From the NCBI GenBank assembly GCA_954871525.1, contig OX940861.1, forward strand, positions 8,230,842 to 8,294,841: a stretch of 64,000 nucleotides of DNA, given 5' to 3'. Positions 46,678-58,370 of the stretch are shown piece after piece. How positions within the stretch are numbered: position 1 is the first letter of the stretch; every line of letters starts with the position of its first letter. The notes under the pieces were generated by a model. The model searched no databases. It was not told the origin of the DNA and saw nothing but the letters and a program-made list of their open reading frames with translations. The position numbers and the translations under genes were made by a program. This DNA comes from Parietaria judaica (taxonomy: Eukaryota; Streptophyta; Magnoliopsida; Rosales; Urticaceae).

Positions 46678-49600
46678 ATGGCTCCTTCCCGCTCCGGGCT
46701 GGTCTTTAAAACCCGAAGCCCTGCCTCTATCATGACGACCAAGAGTTTGCAGTTTATCATCAACAACTGTTCAGATTCGGAGCTCTTTTTCGCACGTCTC
46801 CCCTTCGAGGGTGAATTCGCCGACGAGCCTCAGAACGACTTTGTCTGCGTTTATGAGTCGTTCTTTCGCATCGTCGGCCTTCGCTTCCCGGTACCGCTCT
46901 TGATCGTGGCGTTCCTCTACGTCTTTGGGGTTCCGATCGCCCAGGTGAGTCCCAACACACTTCGCCTCCTCCTCTGCACACTTGTTATTTTATGCGAGCA
47001 GAAAGTGGAGCTTACACTCGAGGACTTGATGCGCCTCTTCAAGGTTTCCCGGAATCCGAAGAATTTGGGCCGTTTTGCCATCTCTCATCGCGTTCGACCG
47101 CACATTCTCACGAATACGCCGTCGAACGAGTCCGGTTGGGAGAATAAATATTTCTTCGTTCGAGTGGACAACTCCAACTTTGGTCCCCACCACTCCTTCC
47201 TTCCGATCTCCCTTGGTACTCGAGGGAGTGGATCTCCCTTGATTTGGTACTCGAAGAAGCTGACGCGCGGTTCAAGGAAATCCATGCTGCTCTCCTTGCC
47301 AACCCTAGGCGCGATTGGAGAAAGGACTTCGGGGATCGGCAGATCGAGAAGTCTGGGGTCTATCAGCTGGCCCGAATTCACGGGGTGCCTCCAAACACTC
47401 TTCTCCCAGTGGGTTTCTCCGCGAACCTGTCCCGGAGGGATCTCCCATAGAGCGGAAGAAAACCATTCTAAGGCCGAAGAAGAAATCCGAGGAGAAATCC
47501 GCCGTTGCTAGGGACGATGCTCTCGTTGATCGAGATCGGGAGGTGCAGAGACCGTCGAGGTCCCAGGCAGGATCCGACGCTCCTCGCTACATGGGGCTCA
47601 CCCTTCGAGAGGGTGGTCCCCCGGGTAAACGCCCTATCGAGGATACTCGCGATGAGCAGTGGACAAAATCCAGGACGGATTCCGTCGCCCGCTCTCCTAT
47701 GGAAGTTTCTCATTCCTCAAGGAGATCCCCTCGAGAAGAAAGCTCTTCGGGTAAACGGCCCGCCGAGGATGTATTCGAGGCCCCTCATGCGAAAAAGACT
47801 AAGGTTCCCACCCCGGCCCCCGAGCCCGAAGCTGCTGATCAGTCTCGGGGAACAGCGAAGGGGGCTCCGGGTACCGCGCCTTTAGAGGGCGAAGCCGAGG
47901 GGACGAGACTGGTGTCAGGCAGGCGCGCACGCCCCGCCGCGAATCCACGGGAGAGATTGGAGTTCGAGGATATCGAGCATCTGGTCATCGCGCCGAACCC
48001 TCCTCCTCCACCCCCTTTGGGAGTTGAAAGTTCCATCCTTCCTCCCGCTCCTGGGGTCGCGACCCGGCCCTCTCCGTCGTCACCTCAGGGAATCCCCGAC
48101 GAAGCGACGCAGGACCTGGCCGCGGCCTCTACGTCTTTGATTCAATATCCGGTCAAAGAGACCCTGGTCCCGAACGAGGAAGGTGCGAGATCTCTTGGCG
48201 AGGAGGACACCCAAGGAAAGACCTCCACACCCATCGGGCGCGAAGGCGACCAGGGACAGATCCCTCTCAGACCCGAGGAGGAGCAGCCCAGGGCGCTCCC
48301 CGAGGTTAATCCCTTGGCCCGAAGCCCCTTTCCGACGCGCCTGGTATCGAAGCCCTCGAGGGCTCAGGGGTCCAGCTCACTCCCGAGCTTACCGGCGTTT
48401 CCGACCTTCAGGTACCTCTCATCACTCCTTCTAGCGCGCTACCGAAATCATCGGACGACCCGGCGTAGCCCTCTGTGTCACCCCTTGACACCGAGGAGGC
48501 TCCTACCGGATCACCACGGGCTCAAACCGGCATCCCCGCCATGCTACCTCCGGGTACGCTCCCTGAGGGTTGGGAGGTTTACTCCTCTGCCGCGTGCAAG
48601 GGCCTTACTTCGGAGGCTAAAGCTTCTCACGGGCTCGTCGATCCCCTCAATGAGTCCGTGGGATACTCGGAACTCATCGACCATGTCCTTCGGGGGGTAG
48701 CCCGGCTGAAAGATGTGATTGCCTCTGAGCGGCTATCCACCGCTAAGGCCGAGAGAGAGAGGCCAGTGAGTTGTCGGCGGAGCTCGCATTAGTCCGGGGA
48801 CAACTTGAGGTTTCCACCCGCGACGGGCGAAAGTTCCGGGAGCAGACCGAGAAGCTTTCCTCAGAACTCGACGAGACCAAATCCACCTTGGAGTCAGAGA
48901 TCTCGTTGCGCCGGGCCGGAGAGGCCGAATTCGCGGAGCAGAAAAACTCTTTCTCCGCTAAGGAGGCGGATCTCTCCGATAAGCTCCGGCTTAAGGCTGA
49001 GCGCCTCGCTCAGGTTAGTGAAGCTGTCGGCGTACTGCTTGAACTAGAAGACCACCTGGTGTCCCGGGTCGACGCCGTGTTGAAGAAGTTCGCTGAAGAC
49101 TTGGAGGCTGCGCGAGCCGAGACGGTTGAAGAGCGTCGCGGGCGAGAGCGCCTGTTTGAGGAGGCCCAAGCCAAGCTGGAGCGCCTCTCGGCGAGGTTTG
49201 ATTTTCTCGATCAATCCATTAACGCCCATCGCTTGGCCGCCGCGTACCAAGCCAACATCGGCTTGGCCGAGAAAGTCCTTCCTGCGGCACCCATCGAGGG
49301 TCTCGAGACCCGCCTGCCTTCGTGGCGCGAAAGCCGCGATAAGTACCGGGCTGAGGCAGTCGAGCTGGACAAGAAGTCTTCCCGGGATCCCGATTCTCCG
49401 CCGCTCTCTCCCTACTCCCCCTGCAAGCCGCCAGCCCTCGACAGCCGGAGGGTTGAAAACCTTGCCTCGGAGGGGGCCGCTCTCGGGTCCTCAACGCGCG
49501 ACGAACACGGCTCGAACATCGAGACCCTGGCGCCTCCGGAGCCCACGGTATAGGATGCTTTCTCGGAGTTTACCTTTCAATTTCCCTCGCTCTTTTTTTT

Positions 49601-50897
49601 TGTTGTAAATTTCGAATGTTATGGCTCTTTCTGTAACCCAAGCGTTTAAGCGAATTATCGTATAAATAAAAGAAATCCCTTTCGGATTACCTTTTCCTTT
49701 CATCGCTAAGCTTCTTCGCTATTGCCCTCGTGCACCTGTTTCCCCCTCCTTTTTTTATTTTTATCATTGGGCTTCTTTACTATTTCTTCCGCATCTCCAC
49801 TCTCTCTTTTCCTTCGCAGGCCGGAGGTGGTACCATTGTTCTTTACCCCGACGCCTCTTCCCCCAGCGATGAAAGAGGTTACGAGGGGGCGGAAGGGCCT
49901 GCGTCTGCTCTCGATCCAGCGAGGACTTTATCGGGGAATGAAGTTGCTCTCCTCGAGGCTACAGAGGCTAAGCTCATCGATTGTAAGGCAGAGTATGACA
50001 AAGATAGACGCCTCCTCGCCGTTGCCGAGGAATCCCTCCTTGAGGAACGACAGCGTTATCATCGGTGCGAAGAGACACTCTCGGCGCAGCTCCGACAGAA
50101 AAATGAGTATTTCAACCGAATTGCCGACGCCATAAACTTGTCGCCCGGTCGGGAAGAGCAAATCTCTTTCCATGTCAAGGCCGTGCTGAGGAAACTTGCC
50201 AAGGACCGCGACACAGCCAGGAGCTGGGCAATAGAGGAGGAATTTTCTCGCTTACGCCTTTATCACCAAGCGACCGACAAGCTGAGGCACGCCTCCGAGA
50301 GGTTTGGTGCTCTCGAGGAGGTTGTCCGCATTCAGCGCCTGCTGGGTGGTGTGCTCTCGAATATCAAGCTCGTCGAGGGACTACCTTCTCGCTCGACCGT
50401 TGGTGAGCTTCGAGCCAAACTGCCAAGATGGTGCAGGTTGGAGCAGGAATACCTGGCTGATTTGGCCAGACTGGAGAAGAAAGTCTCCGGTGCTCCTAAC
50501 TCTCCTCCACTTTCCCCTTGTCTCCCTCCGAATGTCGCTAGAGCGCGCTCGCCGGGTTTTGACGTTCTTCCTTCCTCGTCGAGCACGGTATGGGGTAGCT
50601 TAGCTTAAACATTCTGCAGTTTTACCTATTCTTTGGGGTTGGTCCCTCACTCTTGGCTCCTCCTTTGCAGGCTGATAGTAAGGTCGATGCGAACCTCGCG
50701 GGAATTTTGTCGAGTAAGCCCCAGGACTTCCCGCTGACGATCATGCGTGCTTAGTTGTGGATGACATCCTTCGCCGATGCTGTGATACCATCATCGAGGA
50801 ATGTGCCGATGCAGTCTTGGGTCAAGATCCCCTCGATGATGTCGCTAGGCGGGAGGATCAGTCCCTGCGAGAATTATATAGTATGTGTATTTTCTAA
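46678..50897 (+). pseudogene. Antisense Transposase_28 / coiled-coil gene of the LTR element, decayed
   Basis: It starts MAPSRSGLVFKTRSPAS. The first ~170 codons (to about 47200) resemble the plant 'putative gypsy-type transposon' domain: FEGEFADEPQNDFVCVYES, LRFPVPLLIVAFLYVFGVPIAQVSPNTLR, then GWENKYFFV. Near 47200 the frame must shift to follow PSDLPWYSREWISLDLVLEE and KSGVYQLARIHGV; it shifts again near 47450 into a charged, proline-rich, disordered region (47450-48400). A TAG at about 48465 lies in the frame that leads to LPEGWEVYSS, and another shift joins the coiled coil at 48771. Two coiled-coil exons, ending 49547 (ACG|GTATAG) and spanning 49820-50587 (CGCAG| to ACG|GTATGG), share the ending LPxW...(E/D)KK...SPPLSP, so one is a duplicate. 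A last exon from 50671 ends near 50897 after one more frame break. Function in the element is unknown. Confidence 0.72.
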
Positions 50898-51029
50898 GGG
50901 TGTGGACGAATGAGTTGTAAATAATACTCTGTATTTCGTATTTTGAATCAAATGAAAATATGATGACTTTCTTTTATGAGTTTGCTCGCAATCTACGAAC
51001 TTGTACGGGCTTGCTTGGCGCCCTTAACC

Positions 51030-51637
51030 ATAAATATAGTTTCTCTTTGCTCGGCACTCTCGCCGGCTCGGGCTTGTTCGGCGCCCTTAGCCGTAAATAT
51101 TATTATTATTTTTTTGCTCGGCACTATCGCCGTACCTCTTTACCTCGGCACTCTCGCCATACTTCTTTACTCGGCACTCTCGCCGTACCTCTTTACTCGG
51201 CACTCTCGCCGTACCTCTCTTTCTTGGCACTCTCGACGTAGTTATCACTTGCGGGTATCGCTGGGTTTCATCGGGTACGAGCCGACTAGTTTCCAGGACC
51301 CCATAGGCACTCTCGCCTTGTTTATTTCCTCGGCACTCTCGCCGGATCGGGCTTGCTCGGCGCCCTTAGCCGTATATATATTTTTTCTTTTTGCTCGGCA
51401 CTCTCGCCGGCTCGGGCTTGCTCGGCGCCCTTAGCCGTATATATATATTTTTTCTTTGCTCGGCACTCTCGCCGGCCTGGGCTTGCTCGGCGCCCTTAGC
51501 CGTAAATTTTATTTTTTCTTTGCTCGGCACTCTCGCTGGCTCGGGCTTGCTCGGCGCCCTTAACCGTAAATATATATAAATATATTTTTCTTTGCTCGGC
51601 ACTCTCGCCGGCTCGGGCTTGCTCGGCGCCCTTAGCC

Positions 51638-51732
<95 letters not shown>

Positions 51733-51780
51733 TCGGTACTATCGCCGGCTCGGGCTTGCTCGGCGCCCTTAGCCATAATT
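51030..51780. repeat. Minisatellite of ~60-bp units with a long (TA)n tract
   Basis: The phrase GCTCGGCACTCTCGCCGG followed by CTCGGGCTTGCTCGGCGCCC and TTAGCCGTAAATAT recurs seven or eight times, with shortened units (CTCGGCACTCTCGCCGTACC) between 51120 and 51240. An uninterrupted TA tract runs from about 51639 to 51727. It lies exactly between the two converging genes of the LTR element. Open frames across it (Ile-Tyr repeats) are artefacts. Confidence 0.92.
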
Positions 51781-52035
51781 TTTTTTTTGAATATGAATAT
51801 CGCGAGGATACTTTTCTTACTATTCAGTACTCTCACCGAGCAGAGTTGTGCACACATTTTGTCAACTTATAATTTCGCTTGTTTCTTAAAGTAAAAACAT
51901 ACATACATACAGACATTAAAACTGAAACAAATTTTTATCATCTGACAAGGCTGAAGAGTAATCATCATCGAGAGGCCACGCCAAAAGGGTTCGTAGAAGG
52001 TTAACCCTCCCTTCTCGTCGAGCAGCGTACGTGCC

Positions 52036-53010
52036 TTACTCCGGGGCTTGTTCACCAATGATCGAGCAGGCCAAAGACATGACCTTCTCCAGAGAGTCTC
52101 TGCTGGGGCGCCCATTGTTGCAGTCCGTGCAGATGTAGGTATACCACGTGAGACCAAGGATTATGCATGATCTGCAAAAGCCACAAGCACGTCCTTCTTG
52201 GCGTCGGCGAACGCACGGCGGGCGGATGGTATTCCTTTCTCCAAACTTCGTGGGCCTCTCATAAACCAGGATGACCTTATCGCATCTCCTGCAGAACTCC
52301 ATGTCGAGCAGACGGCCGTGTGGTGCGGGCGTCTGCTGCTCGAGGTCGTTGGTCGGGCTCCCTGCCGCGAGCAGCACGGGAAGGTCCTCGAGTCTGGCCT
52401 TGGCTCCCTTCTCATAACTGAACCCCTCGTAACTGAACCCGAGCCTGTTGACCCTTAGGAATTTTATTCCGTGCTTTATGGTGGACAGGTCGTTGACCAC
52501 GTCGTCTATGGTGATTCGGTGGCAGCTCGGCAGGCATAACTTTATGATTGTCGGGTTATCCTGCAGAATTATCCTCAACGCGGCGTTGGTGATCTCGAAG
52601 CACCTATTCAGCGTCAGGGTCTCCATCTTCCCTTGAGACCTCCTTGCCAGCTTCAGAAGATTCTCATCTTCGAGCCGCTCGCTCATCGGGTCGTCGATAC
52701 TGAGGTTGCGCCACAGAAGGCTGTTCCCCCGAACCTCGTAGCGCAATGACGTGCACACCATCTCCATCGCGAGGAGTTCCTCGAGGCTAAGACACAGCAA
52801 GACAAGTTCCATTGCGGGGTGTGGTTCACCTGAGACCCTTGGCTCCTTCTGGTCCTGTCGGCTCTCCGTGGTGTCCTCCATCATTGGACACGGCTCATTG
52901 CTTTCCGACCACTCCTCATTCTTCCAACCGTCCATCATTGCGTGATCATCTCCTCCTCGTGCTTCCGCCGTGTCTTCCTTGGGCCAACCCCAACCTCCTT
53001 CGACGACCAT
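52036..53010 (-). CDS. F-box protein, SKIP14-like, inside the LTR element
   Basis: An uninterrupted 324-codon frame from ATG 53010. Residues 1-65 are acidic and low-complexity. Residues about 66-106 form an F-box (MELVLLCLSLEELLAMEMVC, SLLWRNLSID), the Skp1-binding part of SCF ubiquitin ligases. Residues about 110-215 are leucine-rich-repeat-like (GKMETLTLNRCFEITNAALR, IIKLCLPSCHRITIDDVVND). A Cys-rich tail follows (MEFCRRCDKVILVYERP, CGFCRSC, YICTDCN). This order and tail resemble plant SKIP14-type F-box proteins, which are about 450 aa, so the N-terminus is short and the tail may be partial. It is in the sense direction of the element, where gag would normally be, with no introns and a private TATA box at 53236-53243. 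It may be a captured host gene; whether it is expressed cannot be told from sequence. Confidence 0.82.
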   Translation of the reverse strand: MVVEGGWGWPKEDTAEARGGDDHAMMDGWKNEEWSESNEPCPMMEDTTESRQDQKEPRVSGEPHPAMELVLLCLSLEELLAMEMVCTSLRYEVRGNSLLWRNLSIDDPMSERLEDENLLKLARRSQGKMETLTLNRCFEITNAALRIILQDNPTIIKLCLPSCHRITIDDVVNDLSTIKHGIKFLRVNRLGFSYEGFSYEKGAKARLEDLPVLLAAGSPTNDLEQQTPAPHGRLLDMEFCRRCDKVILVYERPTKFGERNTIRPPCVRRRQEGRACGFCRSCIILGLTWYTYICTDCNNGRPSRDSLEKVMSLACSIIGEQAPE

Positions 53011-53235
53011 CCCGGACTCGCTCGTATAGCTTTAGCCAACAACTCCTTCCCCAAGCGCCATCTTTTCTTCGTATGCTTTCTCCCCCTGTATCGAGAAAAC
53101 ACTAACAGATGCTCGTTTTGGAGTAAGAAAGGAACTTTCTATTTTCTGGGTGGAATGATTGGGACTTATCTGGGAGTTAACCGAGTTGGTTTTAACTTCC
53201 GCAAACTTGTTCTTCATGGTCTTTTCCAAACCTCC

Positions 53236-53243
53236 TATTTATA
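53236..53243 (-). promoter_or_regulatory. TATA box upstream of the captured F-box gene
   Basis: The minus strand reads GGTTATAAATAGGAGG, about 225 bases upstream of the F-box ATG and well inside the LTR. A 65-codon upstream frame (53229-53032) lies between. A private promoter suggests the gene was captured as genomic DNA with its 5' flank. Confidence 0.6.
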
Positions 53244-53594
53244 ACCGTCGATTTCCCCGCACGCAAGACTCTTCGTATTCTCTGACCCCGCTGTCACTTC
53301 GCAACGCTTCGGGAGTCACTTCGGTTCATTAGTGCGCGTGTATTCCCTCTTCTGATTAGCCGACTATACATCTACCTCTTTTAAATGCAAGGAGTCCGCA
53401 CGTCTTCCCCCCTTGCGTCACTCCTGCCTTTTGAGTTGCCCTTTAGGCCCTGCTTGTTGTTTTCGCGTGTTCAATCATCACCTCGAGCAGCCACCGCCGG
53501 TCTCCTCGAGGTCGGGCCTCGTTGCTGATGATGGCGTCGCTTGATAACGTCATGCTCCTCCAAGTTCCTGGCTGCGAGTTAGAAAGAAAACAAA

Positions 53595-53612
53595 GCCCCA
53601 CGGTGGGCGCCA
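53595..53612 (-). other. Primer-binding site of the 9-kb LTR element
   Basis: TGGCGCCCACCGTGGGGC on the minus strand, three bases inside the 5' LTR. It starts with TGG, as needed to pair with a tRNA CCA end, and resembles the TGGCGCC-type primer sites common in plant Tat and Athila elements. I do not name the tRNA. Confidence 0.75.
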
Positions 53613-53615
53613 AAC

Positions 53616-54399
53616 TGTATAGGGCGATTTTCACAGCCATTTTCCAGTCACAGAAATAAGCACAAACAACAAATTAATAACAATAATCAATGAATATCTC
53701 TGTTTTATTATATTTTCCGATATGAGCTCGGTTTTCTTTCGTTGAATAGCTGGACATATGAAGGATCATGAACCAAGATTCTCTCTTTGGTGTAGCCTTT
53801 CTATTACAGGATCTCTCTCTCTTTTTCCCGGGCCTTTTCTCTACCTTTTTCGAACCTTTACAAATGAGGTTTCTCTTGCCTTTTATATAGTTTACATTAT
53901 GTCACCTTTCTTCTTTCCCGCATTTTTCTTCCTTTAATCATTCGCTTCCCAGAGTGATTTGAGAGAAGCATGGATAATCCTTGCTTTATGTCACTTCCGA
54001 GCAGACTGTCATTATGGGTAGGTGAGCCTCATTAAATGCGCATCTCGTCAGCCGTCATTCGGCTCTGCAAGCCTCGTCGCTGATGCTTCTCATCGAGTGA
54101 GTAGGTCGGCTTCATTAAATGCACATCTCGTCAGCCGTCATTCGGCCCTGCATAAACCATTATGACGAAATTCCTCGTCGAACGTGATGGGACACTTCAT
54201 CGCAACCTACTCTCGCGTGGCCACACCTCCTCGCAGTTGAACCTCCTCGGAGATAATCCTCCTCGAGGATAGTCTTCCTCGGGGATACGCCTTGTTTGCC
54301 CCCTCGGGCGATGAGCTTCCTCGCCTTCCCTTATGTCGTTTATGGACGAAACGACACGAGTTGTGTTGAGGATGGATTTGACCAAATCCGACCTTAACA
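53616..54399 (-). repeat. 5' LTR of the F-box-carrying element
   Basis: Direct repeat of 45368-46153 with about 24 substitutions and a 2-bp length change in a CT tract. The TATA box CTATATAAAAGGC lies on the minus strand near 53885. Confidence 0.93.
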
Positions 54400-54404
54400 G
54401 TATA

Positions 54405-56104
54405 TATCTTATTATCTCCAATGAAGGGTTAGTTATAAAGCAAGTACATAATATTTTGATTTTTGTTGTTTGTTGTGGTATGATTTTTTTTTTTCAAAGT
54501 TTTTAATGTTTGTTATTTGTTTTTCTTCAAATTTTATTAATTTTCTCTTAAATTTTTATAGTACCAGATTTATTTTTTGAAATTTCTAAGCGCCACGTGT
54601 CTAGGACTTAATGACTCATCTAAAATTTTGTTAGATCGATTGAAAAAATTGGAAAATTTTCTTGACGGAAACAAAATAGTGGATATCTAGAATTTTGTTG
54701 ACTTGGATCTTTACTTCAACCGTCGTAGACTTAAGAAAACCTTGGTGAATTTATATGGCTGTGTGTATTTGCAGTATGAATTTTGGTTACACGTCTTACA
54801 AGTTACAAGTTATAAGTATCATTCGACATAAATACAAATATAATAATATATATACTATATTTTCATCCAGGAACTTCTATATATGTTCGGCCCAGTCGGT
54901 CGTTGACTACTTAATCTTTATTTTATTGATATTGTGATAGTACACCGAATGAGAAAAGAGAATTAGACAATCAAAGTAACAATGATAATGCTTCAAAAAT
55001 GCTAAATTCGGATCCTTTGCTCCATGTCTTCTGCATGCCTTTATAGGGCCTTCATTCTGATCTCTATCATTCCCTAATTGTTAGGCTTTATTGGACTCAT
55101 ATATGTCCTCATGGGTTGGCACGTGGTTGGGACAATAGATCTATTGACATTGAAAGTTTGAACGTGTAACAGTTTGAATAGGTTCTCAATTATACTTGGT
55201 TAGCTCGTAGGAATGTGGAAAAAATATGAGTTTGATCCCTTCCTAAACATGACGACCACTTTGTGGTACTAAAGTCTTTTGGGTTGGATAAGGGGATTGT
55301 CGGGGTATTGGGCCAGATTTCGGGCCCAATCCGTTCATTTGGTTGAAGCTTTGCCTTTAACAATTATTTAATTGAATGATTATTCATTTAATTTAGTTAC
55401 ATGAAAATGTGACCTTGTCATTTTGCGATTCGCACATTTCTTGGGCTCAATTAATTTCTAATTAATTGTCCCGCATTATCATAAAACAGGATAGTATTTT
55501 AATGTCATTACATGATATGTCGTTTGTCAAGAATTGATAGAAAACGTCCATCAACAAATTTTTAGCCATAAAAAAGTATCGGATTATGTCATATGACTAA
55601 ACCAAAATATTAGGTCTTTCCGTCGTTATTAACCTTAAAGAATCACTTTCTCGGAAAGAAGTGGTCGTAAACGACAACAATTAGACACGAACCGTGCAGC
55701 GACAGGAGTTCCAATATGCAGGAATCAAACGACACGACGTAACTAAAAAGAAAAAAATCAAATTCTTCAAGGGCATCGATGACATTTCCTTTCGAACAAG
55801 CACAACCCGTAAAATTAAATTCCAAAAAATAAAATAAATTTAAAAAAATAAACGAGAAAACGAGCAGAATTTGTATGTTCCGTGTAATATCGCCTGCATA
55901 CGACAATCGAAGATATCAGCCTATTGAGACTCTCTCTCTCTCCGACTCTTCTCGCGAACACTGGTTTTCTTCCCAACCAATCAGACCGATAAAGGAAAGA
56001 ACTTTCCTTTCTAGAGAGAAGAGCGAGCTCCGACGAGGGCAGTGGAGAGTGAGAGGACGCGTGGTTGATTGTGAGCTACGACTTTCGAGCGCCTGCCTAC
56101 AGCG
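54405..56104. other. Intergenic and 5' flank of FTSH4
   Basis: AT-rich to about 55870, with no gene seen; AACGACA-type words recur at 55660-55740. From 55920 a CT-rich, then GAGA-rich leader leads to the FTSH4 start codon. Confidence 0.5.
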
Positions 56105-58306
56105 ATGGCACTGCGTCGCTTGATCACCGAGGTTAGCTTAATTTCGACCAAGATTCGTTCGTTTTAGGCCTTTTCGCATACCTGGGCTCTCTTGGATTTC
56201 GCCGATTGTTTTGTCGAGCGATAGGATTTCATTTCTCGAGAACCCTAACTTCGCTTCTCGTTCTTTTTTTTTTTTGTTCATCTGTGGATCTCTGCAATAG
56301 CTGTTGTATGTAGGTGTTTGGGTTCTGTTCAGTTGTCTGCTTTATCCATTTGATTTTGGGTTGTTTGTGTTCGATGTTTATGAGTGTAGGTGTATCTATA
56401 AATTCCAGATTTGTTATGTCCATTTTCATTGATTTTGGTACCAAATAGAAGCGTGGTTCGAATCTTCTCTTGGAGTGGAATCTGAACTTTCTCGCGGATG
56501 AAATAGCTTAATCTAGAATTTGTTTCCAAATATAATTAGTGTAGTGTAATGTAATCATTACAAACCGGGCTGACTAGTGCATTTGCCAAATATATTCCTC
56601 ATTGTGGGTGTGTTGAGAACTGGGCAGAAGCAAATTGTCTCAGATAGCTTATCTATGTTACGGTTTATGTATGGAAAGCTCGATTTTCCTCTGCTCATTT
56701 CATTCAAAACAAACTACATGCTCTGTGCAACAGGCTTCGAAGAGTCGATCGGAATTGGGGCGGATTAGAGTTCTGCTCTCTAGAAGTGGTCTGCTCGCTC
56801 CAAAGTTTGAAGCTAATGGAGGTATGTGCTCCCTTTTCATCCTTGATGCCTCTACTAATTTTCTATCGGTTAGATTATTATTATTATTATTATTATATTT
56901 TTTTGTTAATACATTTGTTCTTAAAGACGATTTTTTTTTTATTCTATGGTTGATTTTTTAGCCTTAACTTTTGCTCGGAGGCAATCTTGTTTTACTCAAT
57001 TTTTATTTCTGGAGGCAATTGTTTTATTTCTTGAACAGGGAACATGCTATCTCAAGGGCGGTTTCAGTCAAGTTATGTTGGCAGTTTAGCCCGCAGGGTA
57101 CGTGACGTAGAAGAGGCCACGGAAGTTGCCCATTTGAAAGAACTGTACCGTCGAAACGACCCCGATGCAGTGATCAAGTTGTTTGAAAGCCAGCATTCTT
57201 TACACTCCAACCCTGCAGCATTGGCTGAATATGTGAAAGCACTGGTCAAAACCGACAGGTTGGATGGAAGCGAGTTGCTCAAAACACTGCAGCGAGGTGG
57301 GCATCTGCATAGGTTTCTTATTTTGGCTTTTTGTCCTGTCTGGGATAATGATTATGTATTTTTTATACAATGGATCGTAGGATATCTGTTAGTGATGTGC
57401 AGATAGAAATGACGAAGCAACTCATGTTATATCCTGCCGATACATGAAATATCCATTCTTGACTAGGAAGAACTATAAAGGCATGGATGATGGGCTATTA
57501 CAAATATAACTGAGAAATCATCCTTCGCGAAGTTTCTTTTTCTTGATACTCTTCTTACGCATTACTTAAAATGGATCTGACCTGATTAAGAGTAATAGTA
57601 TCAAAATTCATTATTCAATAGCAGATCGTAGGGTCATTTTCGCTTTGTTGTTTAAAATTAAAATTATTCTTCTTTCATTTGGCAGGGATTTCTAAGTTTG
57701 CAAGCGAGGAAGACACTGTAAGTGGCCTGGCTTCCTTCAAGAGTGCCGGGAAACCCATAAAAGACGGACTTCTCGGCACTGCAAGTTCACCGATTCATAT
57801 GGTGTCTGCAGAAGGTGGTAATTTCAAAGAGCAGCTATGGCGCACGGTTCGTACAATCGCACTGGCTTTTCTCCTCATATCCGGCGTAGGAGCGCTGATT
57901 GAGGATAAAGGAATAAGTAAAGGTATTTGTACCATGATTTTTAATATTTGTACAATCCAATGGTATACAAGAAAAGGTTTCCTAACTTCTACTACCGTTC
58001 GTAGGATTGGGTCTGAATGAAGAGGTGCAACCTAGCATGGAATCCAACACGAAGTTTAATGACGTAAAAGGAGTTGACGAGGCAAAGGAGGAGCTGGAAG
58101 AAATTGTTCACTATCTCAGAGATCCTAAGGTATATGCATTTGGTATCACTTCCATTTTTATTTTCTACTTAGATATTATGCTTACTGAAACTTCCAAATT
58201 CTAATTGAATTTTATTATGCATGACAAGTCTAGTTTACTGGCTCTATTTATTGACTATAAGTTAGGATGGTTTTGGTACTATATATATGTACATATAAAT
58301 ATGTAC

Positions 58307-58370
<64 letters not shown>

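Larger units (their letters stand above)
45368..54399 (-). mobile_element. Non-autonomous Tat-like LTR element carrying an F-box gene
   Basis: A 9032-bp element. The LTRs (786 and 784 bp) are flanked by the 5-bp duplication GTATA (45363-45367 and 54400-54404). Minus-strand polarity is shown by the LTR TATA box (CTATAAAAGG at about 45640 and its partner), a primer-binding site beside the right LTR, and the purine tract AAAATAGGGGAC beside the left LTR. The interior has no gag, protease, reverse transcriptase or integrase that I can find on either strand. Instead it holds a sense F-box gene (53010-52036), an 18-kind minisatellite block (about 51030-51780) and an antisense Transposase_28/coiled-coil gene (46678-50897). 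I count about 24 differences between LTRs (about 3%), so it is older than the Copia insertion. Assignment to the Tat group rests on the primer-site phrase and the antisense gene, not on pol. Confidence 0.88.

Noticed and set aside
51030..51780. Regular repeats that could be mistaken for a CRISPR-like array
   Set aside because: Units are variable, the spacers are TA runs, and the setting is a plant retrotransposon.
51366..51857. 163-codon minus-strand frame with Ile-Tyr repeats
   Set aside because: It reads through the TA microsatellite and minisatellite units; repetitive, not a protein gene.
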